Of a DNA stretch of 64,000 nt, positions 13,135 through 23,883 are shown piece by piece. The number at the start of each line of letters is the position of its first letter. Positions within the stretch are counted from its first letter, which is position 1. The position numbers and the translations under genes were made by a program. Origin of the DNA: Globodera rostochiensis (taxonomy: Eukaryota; Nematoda; Chromadorea; Rhabditida; Heteroderidae); NCBI GenBank assembly GCA_018350325.1, contig JAEVLN010000002.1, forward strand, positions 434,001 through 498,000, written 5' to 3'. A model generated the notes under the pieces. The model saw only the letters and a list, made by a program, of their open reading frames with translations. It was not told the DNA's origin and ran no database searches.

Positions 13135-14050
13135 CAGGCATGGACACGGTTATGAATTTCCTTAACCGTAACCGCCCGTCCTCAAACACTTATAAACTTA
13201 ACCGTCCGTAACCGCCCGTCCTAAAAATTTCATAACCGTTAACCGCCCGCGGTTAGCCGCGGTTAACCGCATTATTTAAAAATCAATAAAGTTTTCCAGA
13301 TTTCGAAAAATTACAACGAATTTTTTCCGATCATGATATGGCGTCTTTCTAAAATTAAATCAAAATTGATGTGTATTGAACTTAACATGTGATTTTTAGC
13401 AGAAAGTTTGTCAATGAAAAAAATTTTTAAATCTCTTTCTAACACTTTCATGATTAAAATCTAAGAAAGCGCGACCGATCAGAGTAATATTTTTCTGTTT
13501 TTTGCGCATTAGTTTCCTAAAGTATTTTAAGAAAAGGAGTGGAGATTCGGCGGTGCCGATAGGCGCCGCCGAGGAAAAAAATCGATATCTAACGACTTAT
13601 GCTGAGTAAAAGCGTCCGAATTTTAGGTAATTGAGTACTAAAATGAACTAATTATTTATGTAAATACTTAGTTAATTTTTTATTAGCTAAATTTTTTGCA
13701 AAAAATTGTAGGAAAACTAAAAAGGAGGGATATTAAAAGAAAAATATGAACAGAGGAAGGGGCTAGAAACTAGACCAAATAAAATCAGTCTAAGAGCTTC
13801 ACCACTTAGCCATAGGACAGATATTATCGGTTGGTGAAATGTGAATAAAAAGTCAAAGAAATTATAAAGGCAAATCGTTCAACCCTCAGCAATCAATAAA
13901 ACAACGGATGCGACGGTTAACCGCGGTTTTAGTGGTCATAACCGTTAACCGCCCGTAACCGCGACCTTTTAAAATTCCATAACCGTTAACCGCGGTTAGC
14001 CGCGGGTATCCGCGGTTAGCCGCGGTTACGGGTAACCGTGTCCATGCCTG
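13135..14050. mobile_element. hAT-type MITE, 916 bp, complete with TSD
   Basis: Perfect 18-bp terminal inverted repeats CAGGCATGGACACGGTTA (13135-13152, and reverse complement 14033-14050). Both ends continue into degenerate runs of the words AACCG, CCGCGG and GGTTA, so the subterminal regions also pair. An 8-bp target duplication TTTATAAT flanks it exactly at 13127-13134 and 14051-14058. TIRs starting CAGG.ATG with an 8-bp TSD are typical of hAT elements. No transposase frame is present inside, so it is non-autonomous. Confidence 0.9.
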
Positions 14051-14058
14051 TTTATAAT
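14051..14058. repeat. target-site duplication TTTATAAT (right)
   Basis: 8-bp direct repeat immediately outside the right TIR of the 916-bp hAT MITE; identical to 13127-13134. Confidence 0.9.
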
Positions 14059-14413
14059 GTTAAATTTAATATGCTTTAGGGATATATTTTCTTTGGAAAA
14101 AATGCCGGGTGGGGAGCTTCGCCCCTCCCATTTAGATTTTTAGGAATATATTTTCGGCTTTTATCGAATTGGAAACAATGCCTAAAATGTGCTAAAATCT
14201 GAAAAACAACGAAACTAAAATTTCTTGGGCACTATGCTACTGGGGCTTTTTTTGCAACAAAAAAAACCCCATATAAATCCAATATTTATAAAAATTGCCA
14301 AGATGAATGAAATATATCCTTAAGATTTAAATAGTTTTTAAATTTCATCGTAGCGGTAAAAGGCGCATCGAATTTCAAATGTTTCATAATTTTCAAATTC
14401 ATTTTTCGGCGCT

Positions 14414-16394
14414 TTACGCGCACAGTGAAACGCCGCCGTCAATCAGCAGGCAAACGCCGGTGATAAAAGATGCGTCGTCGCTGCACAAAAGTTTCATGGC
14501 CGGCGCAATTTCTGACGGAAGGCCCAGCCGTTTCAGTACCGTTTTGTCCGCAAATTTTTGTTCTACCGGACCGCGTTGACCATCGCGTTCCGTGATCAGC
14601 GTGTCGTCAATTGGTCCAGGACTTAAAAAGAGAAAAAATGTTTTTTTTAATATTTACATTTCGAAAATTAAGCATTTTTTAGTCACAGAAATTTGAAGAA
14701 CAAATAAGTGAATTTTGAATTTTAAATTTGACATTCTTACATTTGGACGGAGCCTATCAGCACTAGAGACCGTGCGTGATCGAGATCCGGTGGGATTGAA
14801 TTCGAATTCCCGACATTGGGATCTTGATCAATCAAGCCTTTTTTTTGGATAAACGGGATCGGGATTTGGTTAGGATCCCAATCGAGCATTTTTCAATCCC
14901 GCAAGACTTCTTCCTTTCTTAAAAAAAATGACCCATTTTCAAAAAAAATTTACCCTCCACCCTAAAAAGTTCGAGACCAAAAAAAAAACAGTATTTTTTA
15001 AAATTTTGATTATTCTCTGATGCTGTTCAATTTTCATAAACCAGAGATGAGATGATGATTTTTGCTTACAAATTAGTAATCCTGATCATTTTGAACGTGA
15101 TCAACTAGATCACATTTAAGGTTCATGATCGTGCTAAGACTAATTTGGACATGTGATCAATGAAAACAATCAATAATTTTTGGTCCGTTCATATCCGACC
15201 ATTTTGTTTACTTGATGGAGTTTACGCGAACGCCTTTTTCTCCGCAATTCAGTGCCATTATGCGTGTCCAATGGTCAAGTGCCGCTTTCATAACGCCATA
15301 AAATGGGCGAACACGCGCGGACATAAAGCGTTGTGATGCGCAAGAGCTGAAATGTTAATATTTAAATTCATAATTAAAATAAATAAATACAATTGTGATC
15401 AGACGCTCGGTCTGTTCAATGATTGATCGGTTTGATTTTCGTTCAATCAGTGGAAACTGGAAACGCATGTGCATTTTGATTAGTTCAATTCACTGATGAT
15501 TACTTGTCTTTTTTTCGATTAATAGAAAGCTGGTTACGGTTTGCATTTAAAAATCTTAGAATGATCAGATTAGAGACACTGATTGATTGATCAGCATTCA
15601 TTGATCAACTCTGTTCTGATTAATAGAAACACTGGACATGAATTGCATTCATTAATGATGGCACCTGATATTCAGCACATTGCCACCACTCTTCTCCAAA
15701 TGTGGCATGGAAAGCTTGGTAAGGACGACGATGCTTAAATCAAAGCGCGGAATTAAATTTAATTAAAAGAGATTTTGTTCATTTAAAATTAATAAAGATA
15801 AATAATAAAAATTTTAATTGCACACAAAATGGACCTGCGAAGATTTACGGAATAAATATGGTCCAAATTTGCGATGTCCAGCGGATCTTCGTTTCCGGGC
15901 TTTGTCACGCATGCGGCATTATTAATCTAAAATATTTTTATTTTTAAATTTATTTATTTAAAATATATTCTTTACCAACACATCAATCCGCCCAAATTTG
16001 TTCAAACTTTCTGCCACAATTTTTTGCGCTGTTTTTTCGTCTTCAATTTGTCCTTGGACCTTTAGGACACGACAATTAGGCACATTTAGGGCCAAAATTT
16101 GTTGTTCAGTTTCCTAAAAAATATTAGAAAATATTTAAAAAATTGAATATTTTGTTTTTGTACATTCAATCTTTGAACATCTCTTCCATGAATAACAACA
16201 CTTGCACCTTCTTTGGCAAATTCGATGGCCGCCGTTTGGCCAATTCCGGCACTGGACCCTACAAAATGGCAAATTATATGCAAATTAAAATTAATTAATG
16301 GGCATTTTAATTTATTTTAAATATAATACTATTTATACAAACCGGTTATAATCACAACTTTTCCCTGAAAGCGTTGCTTTTGGTTGTTGTCCAT
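14414..16394 (-). CDS. Short-chain dehydrogenase/reductase (classical SDR)
   Basis: NAD(P)-dependent oxidoreductase of the classical SDR family, probably cytosolic (no signal or peroxisomal C-terminus seen); substrate unknown. The minus-strand gene starts at ATG 16394 (MDNNQKQRFQGKVV) and ends at TAA 14414. Domain marks are the Rossmann motif TGSSAGIG split across the first intron, NNAA near 15925, the NVLNISS serine segment spliced between about 15670 and 15350, and the active-site Y-x3-K as FYGVMKAAL near 15280. The last exon reads PGPIDDTLITERDG and ends IDGGVSLCA. The total, about 250 residues, is the usual length for classical SDRs, and all catalytic residues (N, S, Y, K) appear present. 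The 5' end is duplicated head-to-head in the adjacent inverted repeat. Introns hold degenerate GATC-rich repeat debris (about 14750-15230 and 15400-15640). Confidence 0.85.
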
Positions 16395-16478
16395 TATTGA
16401 TTGCTAATCAGTCAATTCTTTAATTTTAATTATTTAAATGTATTTAAAACAGTAAAATTAAATATATTTTTATATGAT
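16202..16478 (-). repeat. left arm of perfect 277-bp inverted repeat
   Basis: Covers SDR exon 1, intron 1, most of exon 2 and 84 bp upstream of the start codon. It is the reverse complement of 16648-16924. I traced the arms by eye base by base and found no mismatch, intron included. Confidence 0.9.
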
Positions 16479-16647
16479 TTTCTTTACATCGCGGAACAAT
16501 TTAAATTAAAATGGAAGAATTGGTACAAAATGAATGATGGGGGGGGGGGATATAATGAATGAATGATAAGAAGAAAATCAATTAAATTTTCCGTTCAAAT
16601 ACGTATCGCTCAATTAAAACTGACGCATTTATTTATGTTGTACAAAC

Positions 16648-16924
16648 ATCATATAAAAATATATTTAATTTTACTGTTTTAAATACATTTAAATAATTAA
16701 AATTAAAGAATTGACTGATTAGCAATCAATAATGGACAACAACCAAAAGCAACGCTTTCAGGGAAAAGTTGTGATTATAACCGGTTTGTATAAATAGTAT
16801 TATATTTAAAATAAATTAAAATGCCCATTAATTAATTTTAATTTGCATATAATTTGCCATTTTGTAGGGTCCAGTGCCGGAATTGGCCAAACGGCGGCCA
16901 TCGAATTTGCCAAAGAAGGTGCAA
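16648..16924 (+). pseudogene. right arm: inverted partial copy of SDR exons 1-2
   Basis: Copy of the first two exons and first intron of the SDR gene at 14414-16394, in opposite orientation and 169 bp away. It starts ATG at 16732, keeps the splice sites, and breaks off at 16924 after KEGA, where the sequence becomes unrelated AT-rich DNA. With no catalytic region it cannot encode an SDR. Lack of divergence means a very recent duplication or an assembly or library chimera. Confidence 0.85.
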
Positions 16925-17030
16925 TGCGAATCAATTTGGCTATACAAAAATGTTTAGTTCTCATTTTAAATCTACCAAAATCAGTTAATCAAAAAATCCC
17001 AAATATTTTTATTATTATTTTACTTAAATA

Positions 17031-17766
17031 AGGTTGCTCCCCGACCCTTTGAGGACGAGAATGTCGGGATTCGGGGACGAAAACCCCGACCAAAAATACG
17101 CGGGGTTTTTTCCACTAAAAACCCCGAAATTTAGGAAAGTTTGGGGGTTGGGGAGCAACTTTATTTTAAACACTTTATACTAAACTTTCATTATTATGTA
17201 AGGTTTTTTATTCACAAATGACAAAAAAGCCAAACTCCAGAATTTATGTATAAAATAGATAAATTTTTGAATAAAAAATATTTTCTACACTTTTTTATTT
17301 AAAATAAATAATAAAACAGCAAAAAAATTTAGATTAAAAGATAATATTTATCTATTTGAATACATTTATTTTCCATGTGAATTCATTCGGAAATTTTTAA
17401 TTTAATGCGTAATTCTTACGTCTATAAAAAGTGTATAGTAATTACACGGGGGGGGGGTTGCGAGGTTTTTCACGCATGGATTTGTTGTAATTTACATCGG
17501 CTCATATTAAGTAGAAATTAATGGCTTTTATGAGAGACCGGTAAAAAAAATTCCGGTAACGGAATTTGAAATTTAACGGGACGGGAATCCCGATTTTGTC
17601 CGTTCCCGTAAAAAATCCTGCTCGCAAAAAGACGGGACCGGGACAATTACCATTTATCACATACCGTACTGTAGTGTTTATCGTTAATTTTTATAAATTT
17701 TGCCATGCTTAGCGCCGCTAATTTATATAAAATGTTTTTGTTCTGATTGCTACGGCAAAAATTCCA
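17031..17766. other. intergenic, palindromic low-complexity repeats
   Basis: At 17033-17160 the ends GTTGCTCCCCGAC and GTTGGGGAGCAAC are inverted and enclose words of CGGGG and CCCCG, which resembles a short (about 128 bp) MITE; no clean target duplication was found. At about 17535-17660 a second stretch of CCGGT, GGGAC and CCCGT words has similar self-complementary texture. The rest is AT-rich. Confidence 0.4.
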
Positions 17767-20373
17767 ATGAACACCAACGGCACCACAACCACGCCTTCAC
17801 CGGCGGAAGATTGGCGCGACATTTGCATAAAGCTGGTGATCTGGACAAATTTGGCTGCTTTTGTGGCACAACTTTCACTTTCCGCACTGAACATTGTGTT
17901 ATTGGCACGCACCTCTGTGTTGCATCCAAATTTGAAAATGATCCTTTTGTCCCAAAGTGCCAGCTTTTGCATTTTTGCCATTGGCCACATTTGGCAAATG
18001 TGCATAATGCTGGCGCTTGGCATTGAGCATTGGACCGACGGAATTGTCATAAAGGTAAATGTTGATATTTGGGTGGGTGATCTGTCTGGTCATGGCGGGT
18101 TTTATTTCATTTAGAAATTTTTGGAAAAATGCCAAAATATGTGTGCTATTCTGTAAACATCTCAAAATATGGATTCATATCAACTAAAAAGTCGCCCTAA
18201 TTTTAAAATTTTTCAAATAAAAGCACTCAACAATTTCAGCCATTGTAAATCCCGAATAATCCCTCCCGAGCCGGATCAGAAAGTTTAATCCAAATTCCGG
18301 GGTTTTTGCTAATCAACCGAAGTTTTACCCTTGACCTGATGATGTATGCTCCAATTTTGTTGCTCTTCTGTTCTATACTCTCTGATCAGATTTAAATTCA
18401 TAGATACTGCTGGTGTTTGGCGTTGTGTATTCAAATTTCATTGGCCATGTGATGTTAGTGGAACGTCTGATTGCAACATTGATGTCAAAGCGATATGAAA
18501 ATTGGAAAAAGCCGCATTTTTCGCTTATTTGGTTCATTCCAATTGTAAGAGAGGCCATCTTATAATTTACATTTATACTATCAAATTTATTTATTCATTA
18601 ATAATAGCATTTTTCAACTAATTACTAAGAATATTTTAATTTAAATGCAAGAATGTTGTAATTTATTACTAAAATATTTGGGGTAATAAGAATATTTTAT
18701 TTAATTAATGAGAATATTTTATTTTAAATGCTAAGAATATTTTTAATTTATTTACTAAGAATCAAGTAAAAAATATTCTTATTTAAACTGTTTTTTATAT
18801 TAGCTCATTTTAACAAATTTAATTTTTCTTCCATTTTATTTATTTTTAATCATTTTAGTTTTCATTTTCATTATTTAATGCATTGCAAAGCGCGCCAAAT
18901 GAAACATCATCACCAGTTGGCGGCAATGTTGGGATTGGCATAATGGTTGCCGCATATATTTCCATCGTTTTAAGCGTTGCAGAAATTTTCGTAATTTAAT
19001 TTGAAATGTTTAAAATTAATATGCCCTAAATTAAATAAACTTAAGGCATGTTTTTACATCGATGCTCAAAGCCGCAAGCGTTACGCAATTTGGGCCAAAA
19101 ATGGCACTCACAGCCTCAGTGAACGATATCAGGTTAAAAAAGAGCTAATTTAGAGTAATTTTTTCTTATTTAAAAGGTCGAATTATTTAATTAAAAATTC
19201 TGTTAATAGTCTTAATTTAAATTTTCCTAAAATAAAAGACCCCTCCTGAATTAGAAGACCCCCCTTAAACAGAAGACCCCTTTGGAGGGGGGGTAGACAA
19301 ACGGTTCATTTGGTCAAAAATGCAAATTTTTCAAAAATCCATTATTCTTTTGAAATTTAATTATCTTACCTTATTTTTAAATCTTTTTATTAAATTCATT
19401 AAAATTTGTTCAAAAAATAATAAAAATCCCAAACATTCAGCTTGCTCAAAATATTCGCACTTTTCGACAATTGGCCCCAACTTTTGTGCTCCATCTGGCC
19501 AATTTGATTGTGGCATTGCCAACCACCTTGTTGCTGTATTACAAGCTAATTTTGGACACCAAACTGTACATGGTCGTTTGGTTGACCTATCATTTAGCAT
19601 TGACTGTGAATAATGGACTAATTGAGTTCACATTAATTTGGTCGGTATTTTATTTTAAATAATTACATAATTTAATGCCTAAAATGGACAAAGAAACATT
19701 AAAAATAGAAAGAAATATTATTCTTTTTTATTTAAAATAATTATCTAATGTTTTATTGCTTTTAGTTAAAGCACGGATTTTCATGTTTTTTGCGGTTTTT
19801 TTATTTAGAAAAATTTTTGGAGTTAGCGCGACTTTTTATTAACATAGGTTCCGTTTTTATATTTTGGGGTTAGAATAAACGCATATTTCGCCATTTTTGC
19901 AGTTTTAGTCAATATTCGGCATTTTCCCTAAAATTTATTAAATTCACCCCCCCCCCCCTAATTGATATTTTTAAAAACATTTTTTTCTTTGATAAAATTT
20001 AAATAGAACATTTTTAATTGTGAGAGGGAAACTGATAAGCTTGACAAATTCAGTCCATTTTTAATCACTATTTAGTACTTTTTTGTGTTTTTGGTTAATA
20101 TTTAAAGTTCATATTTTTGTGATTAGAAAAAATTTGATTGTTTTAACTTGTCTAAATTGTAAAAGTTCGTTAAATTAGCCAACTTTCAGGCGTCATCCAA
20201 TATTGCGCAACGAAACGCTCAACTTCCTTACGGCATTACGCCTTTTCAAAGGCAACAATCAAATTTGCACGGCACAGAATGCCAACATCGGCGTGCAAAT
20301 TGGCACTAAAAATGGTGGCGAAATGATTGAAATGGAAAAACATTTTCAAATGCTGCAAAAAGAATGGGCCTAA
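17767..20373 (+). CDS. 7TM serpentine chemoreceptor, Sra/Srab/Sre-like
   Basis: Complete nematode serpentine receptor model of 343 residues. Exons 17767-18054, 18404-18544, 18859-18990, 19046-19132, 19441-19640 and 20190-20373 join in phase with GT-AG introns. The start MNTNGTTTTPSPAEDW gives an extracellular N-terminus with an N-G-T glycosylation sequon, followed by seven hydrophobic segments. Family landmarks are ERLIATLMSKRYE in the loop after the third or fourth helix, SLSERYQ before the fifth-sixth loop, and WRHPILRNE after the last helix. The tail of about 60 residues ends MLQKEWA. It is paralogous to the partial gene at 222-1766 (same intron positions relative to LSERYQ and RHP), with the SDR gene and other sequence between. 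Predicted role is chemosensation; the ligand is unknown. The intron between exons 5 and 6 holds a C run near 19948. Confidence 0.88.
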
Positions 20374-21277
20374 ATGAGCAATTTGAAATGTTATAGAAAC
20401 AAAATTCAAATACATAATATTATTAAATTTTTATATTAGAGTTTTTAATACCATCTTTAATTATGTGTTGCTTTGGGAATTTTCTGTGATCCCTTTTTTA
20501 TGGCCAGTCCTTTGTGTTATTTATAGCTTTGTCGAAATTGCCCCTCCGGGCATTGAGGCTTTTAAACTTAATGCAGCGTTTTTTAGGGGGCGGGGGGCAT
20601 TCATTTTGTCAAAATGTAACAAAAAGTAATTCATTTGGGTCACGCGTTGTGTTAGCTTTGTCGATGGCCCCTCCGGCGCACATTCATTTCATCACAACGG
20701 AACAAAAGTCTCCAAAAAAGAAAAATAAAAAGTTGCAAAAGAGAGCCCAAACGGAAAAAGTGCCCGAAAGGTAAAACGCCTAAACGTGAAAAAGTGTTAA
20801 ATGGAAAAAAGACCAAATGGGACAATGTGCCAAAAGAGGAAATGTGACAAACGGTCTAAACTGACAAAAAGAAAAAGAGAAGCGGAGAAGCTTAAACAGA
20901 AAAAGTGCCAATTGCAAAATTTTGGCAATCCCATTTGGCACTTTAATTGTTAACCTTAGATAAAAGTTAAATTTTTTTTCAATTAATTTTCTGGTCAATT
21001 TTTTGATCAAATTCTATTAAAAATAGGAATAAAAATGAAAAATAATTTTTTCACCAAAGAAATTTCTATTATTTTTTTTTAAGTTTCAATGGCATTCGTG
21101 ATTTTTATCGCATAATAATTTTGAACAAATTTATTTTAAAAGAAAAAAATGGAAATTTAGCGTAATTCAAATGCCGGCAAACATCCAATGACATATAATC
21201 AATCAATCATTAACATAATCTTACTTATCAATTTGATCAGTTTATTTAAAAACACATTAAGTAAATTGTTTTGCTTT
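20374..21277. other. intergenic
   Basis: Spacer between convergent genes. The word CTTTGTCGA followed by CCCCTCCGG occurs twice (about 20527 and 20655). The rest is A-rich simple sequence. Open frames here lack splice signals and conserved content. Confidence 0.4.
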
Positions 21278-22510
21278 TCATTGCTTCTCCTGCAACAATT
21301 GCACCATTTGTTCATACTTCGATTTGCTCTCCTCGTCCGGTGCCTGTTCGGCCTGCTCTTGCGCAACGCGAACGGCATCTTTGCCCTCTTCATTTGTTGC
21401 GTTGACATTGGCACCTCTGTTGAGCAAAAGCTAAACAAGCCAAAACAAATTTAAGGAACAAAACTAAAATTTTAACAATGAGAATTTTGACTTAAATTTG
21501 TTTAAGCTCAATACTTTTTGCCAAAATTTAAAAGGTGTATAATTTTTTTAAATGCCAAAATAAGCGCCAAACTTAGAAAAGATTTATTGTATAAGTGAAA
21601 AAAAGTCACTTTAATTCTAAAATATATTTACGATTAGGTGTTGATGAGAGAAGCTCAAAAGCGCGTTTTCCACAAAAATTTAGAATTAAAGCGACTTTTA
21701 GTCAATATAAAGCCATATTTAGGGATTTTAGAACCCAAATTGTAACCTTTTTGGACTATTTTAACATCTACCTATTTTGGCATTTTGGGAAAAATTTAAT
21801 CTTGAACTAATAAAATATTAAATTTGTTATTCAAAAAAAATTGAATTAAATAATGAATTTTTAAATAAAATTGTAAACATAATAATAGAATCGAATTTCG
21901 TTGTTTAAATTGCACCCAATTTGTCCACGACCTTGACAAGTTCGGTGATGCCCGTCATTATGGCCATTTGCAAAAGCGTGTTGCCGGACGACGAATCCTT
22001 CGCGTTCACATCCGCGCCACCGGCCAACGCGCCCAAAAGGCTGCCAATGTCGCCGCCTTTGACAGCGTTGAACAATGTCGACATAATGTCCTATAAAAAA
22101 GTTGGGACAAAGTGTTTTGATTAATCAAAATTGGATTTATTATTAAATTTTAAACATTGTTTTTCTATTTTTAAATTTATTTTTATTCGCTTTTAAATTT
22201 AATCGTTTTATAAAAATATATGCGTTATTATTTGACGTAAATTTACCCCTCCTCCCCCTCCTTGGGCATTTGCGCCACTTCCTCCTCCACCAAGAAGCCC
22301 CCCGAGCAAATCCTTAACAAAAAAAAAAAGAGATTTTATTTTAATTATTTTAATTTTAATTTATATTTTAAATTTTACTCCGGCCAAACCGGCCATGCCG
22401 CCGCCTCCCTGCTGTTGGTTGCCGCCTCCCCCTCCTCTCTGTCCATTATTTTCTCCGCCACCGCCGCCGCCGCCACCGCCTCCAAGCAGTCCGCTGAGAA
22501 GTTGATCCAT
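21278..22510 (-). CDS. Glycine-rich protein with ankyrin repeats
   Basis: Four minus-strand exons. The first (ATG at 22510, MDQLLSGLLGGGGG) and second (DLLGGLLGGG, about 22240-22311) encode glycine-rich leaders. The third (about 21952-22090) begins DIMSTLFNAVKGGDIG and reads GGADVNAKDSSSGNTLLQMA. The fourth (21278-21431) begins LLLNRGANVNATNEEGKDA. Splicing TELVK to LLLNRGANVNA rebuilds a canonical ankyrin repeat (G-NTLLQMA..TG..ELVK.LL..GANVNA), so two repeats are present plus a short helical tail ending LLQEKQ. The protein is about 150 residues. Ankyrin repeats mediate protein binding; no enzyme motif is seen. Donors GTCGTG (exon 3) and GTAAAT (exon 2) are assumed. The partner and function are unknown. 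Confidence 0.75.
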
Positions 22511-23883
22511 TTTAAATAATTTTTCTAATTTAAAATATATAAATAATAAAAAATGCATTTTTAAATAAAAAGTTTAAATGTTTGCATAAATGGTTAATCC
22601 ATTTATTTTTTTGTCTGCAGATGTCAGCGATTTAATAAATAATAAAGTATTTCGTAAAAGTTTCTCAGCGTGAGTCACACAATTATTCAATTGACGGAGG
22701 AAAGCAGACCAAAATTTGGATGAGTCATAATAAAAAAATTATGTAATTAAAATAAATAGAATTTTTAATTATATTTAAATTTTTACAATTTACCAAATTT
22801 AGATTAAAGGAATCTAATAGATTAGAAAAAGTGTCAAAATATAAGGAACAATATAAATTCAGCGCCAGAATGAGAAAGAAAAAGGAAAAAATACATAAGA
22901 AAATGTAATTAATTCCAAACAGGACCAATCGGGTAAGAATTTATTTAAAAAATAGACAAATTATATTATTCTTATCGAATGTTTTTAATTACATAAAAAA
23001 TTTTAAGAATTTTACAAAATTTTTGTATTTCATCAGTAATTTGAATGTACAAACGGAGAATTTGTTTTGTCAAAATGTTTTATCGATATTTTGAATCTCT
23101 AAGCCCCGGGGGGAGAGAAGTATAAAAATAAAACCAGTTGGTCCGTCGTCCGTCGTCCGTCCAACGGACGGGGACTCATTGAATGAAATGAATGGTTGGG
23201 GGGGGGGGGGGGAATTTAAGCCCACATTGTTTACGAAGAAATTTTATTGCAGTTAATAAAAAAAAGTGGGAGAATATACGGAATATATACACATCAGCAG
23301 CAGAGGATGTCAAAAATTTCTGCCAATTTTGGTGGTGCGGAAGTCCGCCTTTTTTTTGTTGGGAATAATGCGAATTTTTTTGCGGAAGTTGAAACTTATT
23401 TTTTGCAATTTAACTAAACGTTCAAGGATTATTGCTTGGTAAACTGGTCCCAAAAGTTTAATTTAATTTAAAATAAATATTTAGGTATTCTTTTTGTACC
23501 CACATTACATTTCACAATTTACAAAAAGCATTTTTCAATTATTGAATATTTTTACCTTTTTTTTTACTTCGACAAAGTGCACTTTCGTGGGTTTAAAATT
23601 CGATTTCAGCTAACACAAAATTCATGTAATTTAATTACCATATTTACACCCAATTTAAGGAATTGAAAAGTTAATTGATTAAATCACTAATTTTGTGCCT
23701 GCGATTTAAATATAAATATTTGTGCATTCTAAGCAAATTATAGGAGGACATAAACAATAATATGTTTTTTCCCAGAATTTGTTAATAATTTAATTTGCAC
23801 ACAATCGGCTCGAATTTGTGACCTTTAAAATTTAAATAAAACTAAAATCTGCTTCGGCTTAATTGATCAAAGTGATCAAAATC
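22511..23883. other. intergenic; contains left copy of a direct repeat pair
   Basis: AT-rich. The block 23040-23850 resembles 26019-26660 on the other side of the DHS-28-like gene, in the same orientation. Both contain TTTTGTCAAAATGTTTTATC, then AAAACCAGTTGGTCCG, CTCATTGAATGAAATGAAT with a G run, and later GGAGGACATAAACAAT. No intact gene was seen here. Confidence 0.6.
23040..23850 (+). repeat. direct repeat, copy A (downstream of the DHS-28-like gene)
   Basis: Diverged copy of the DNA that lies immediately upstream of the DHS-28-like gene (copy B, 26019-26660). Shared words occur in the same order, with insertions and deletions between. Copy B includes the likely promoter of the minus-strand gene, so copy A may be the promoter of a lost tandem gene copy. 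Confidence 0.6.

Noticed and set aside
12786..13155. Ala/Arg/Cys-rich frames on both strands
   Set aside because: Produced by the GC-rich island; all frames are open because AT-rich stops are rare there.
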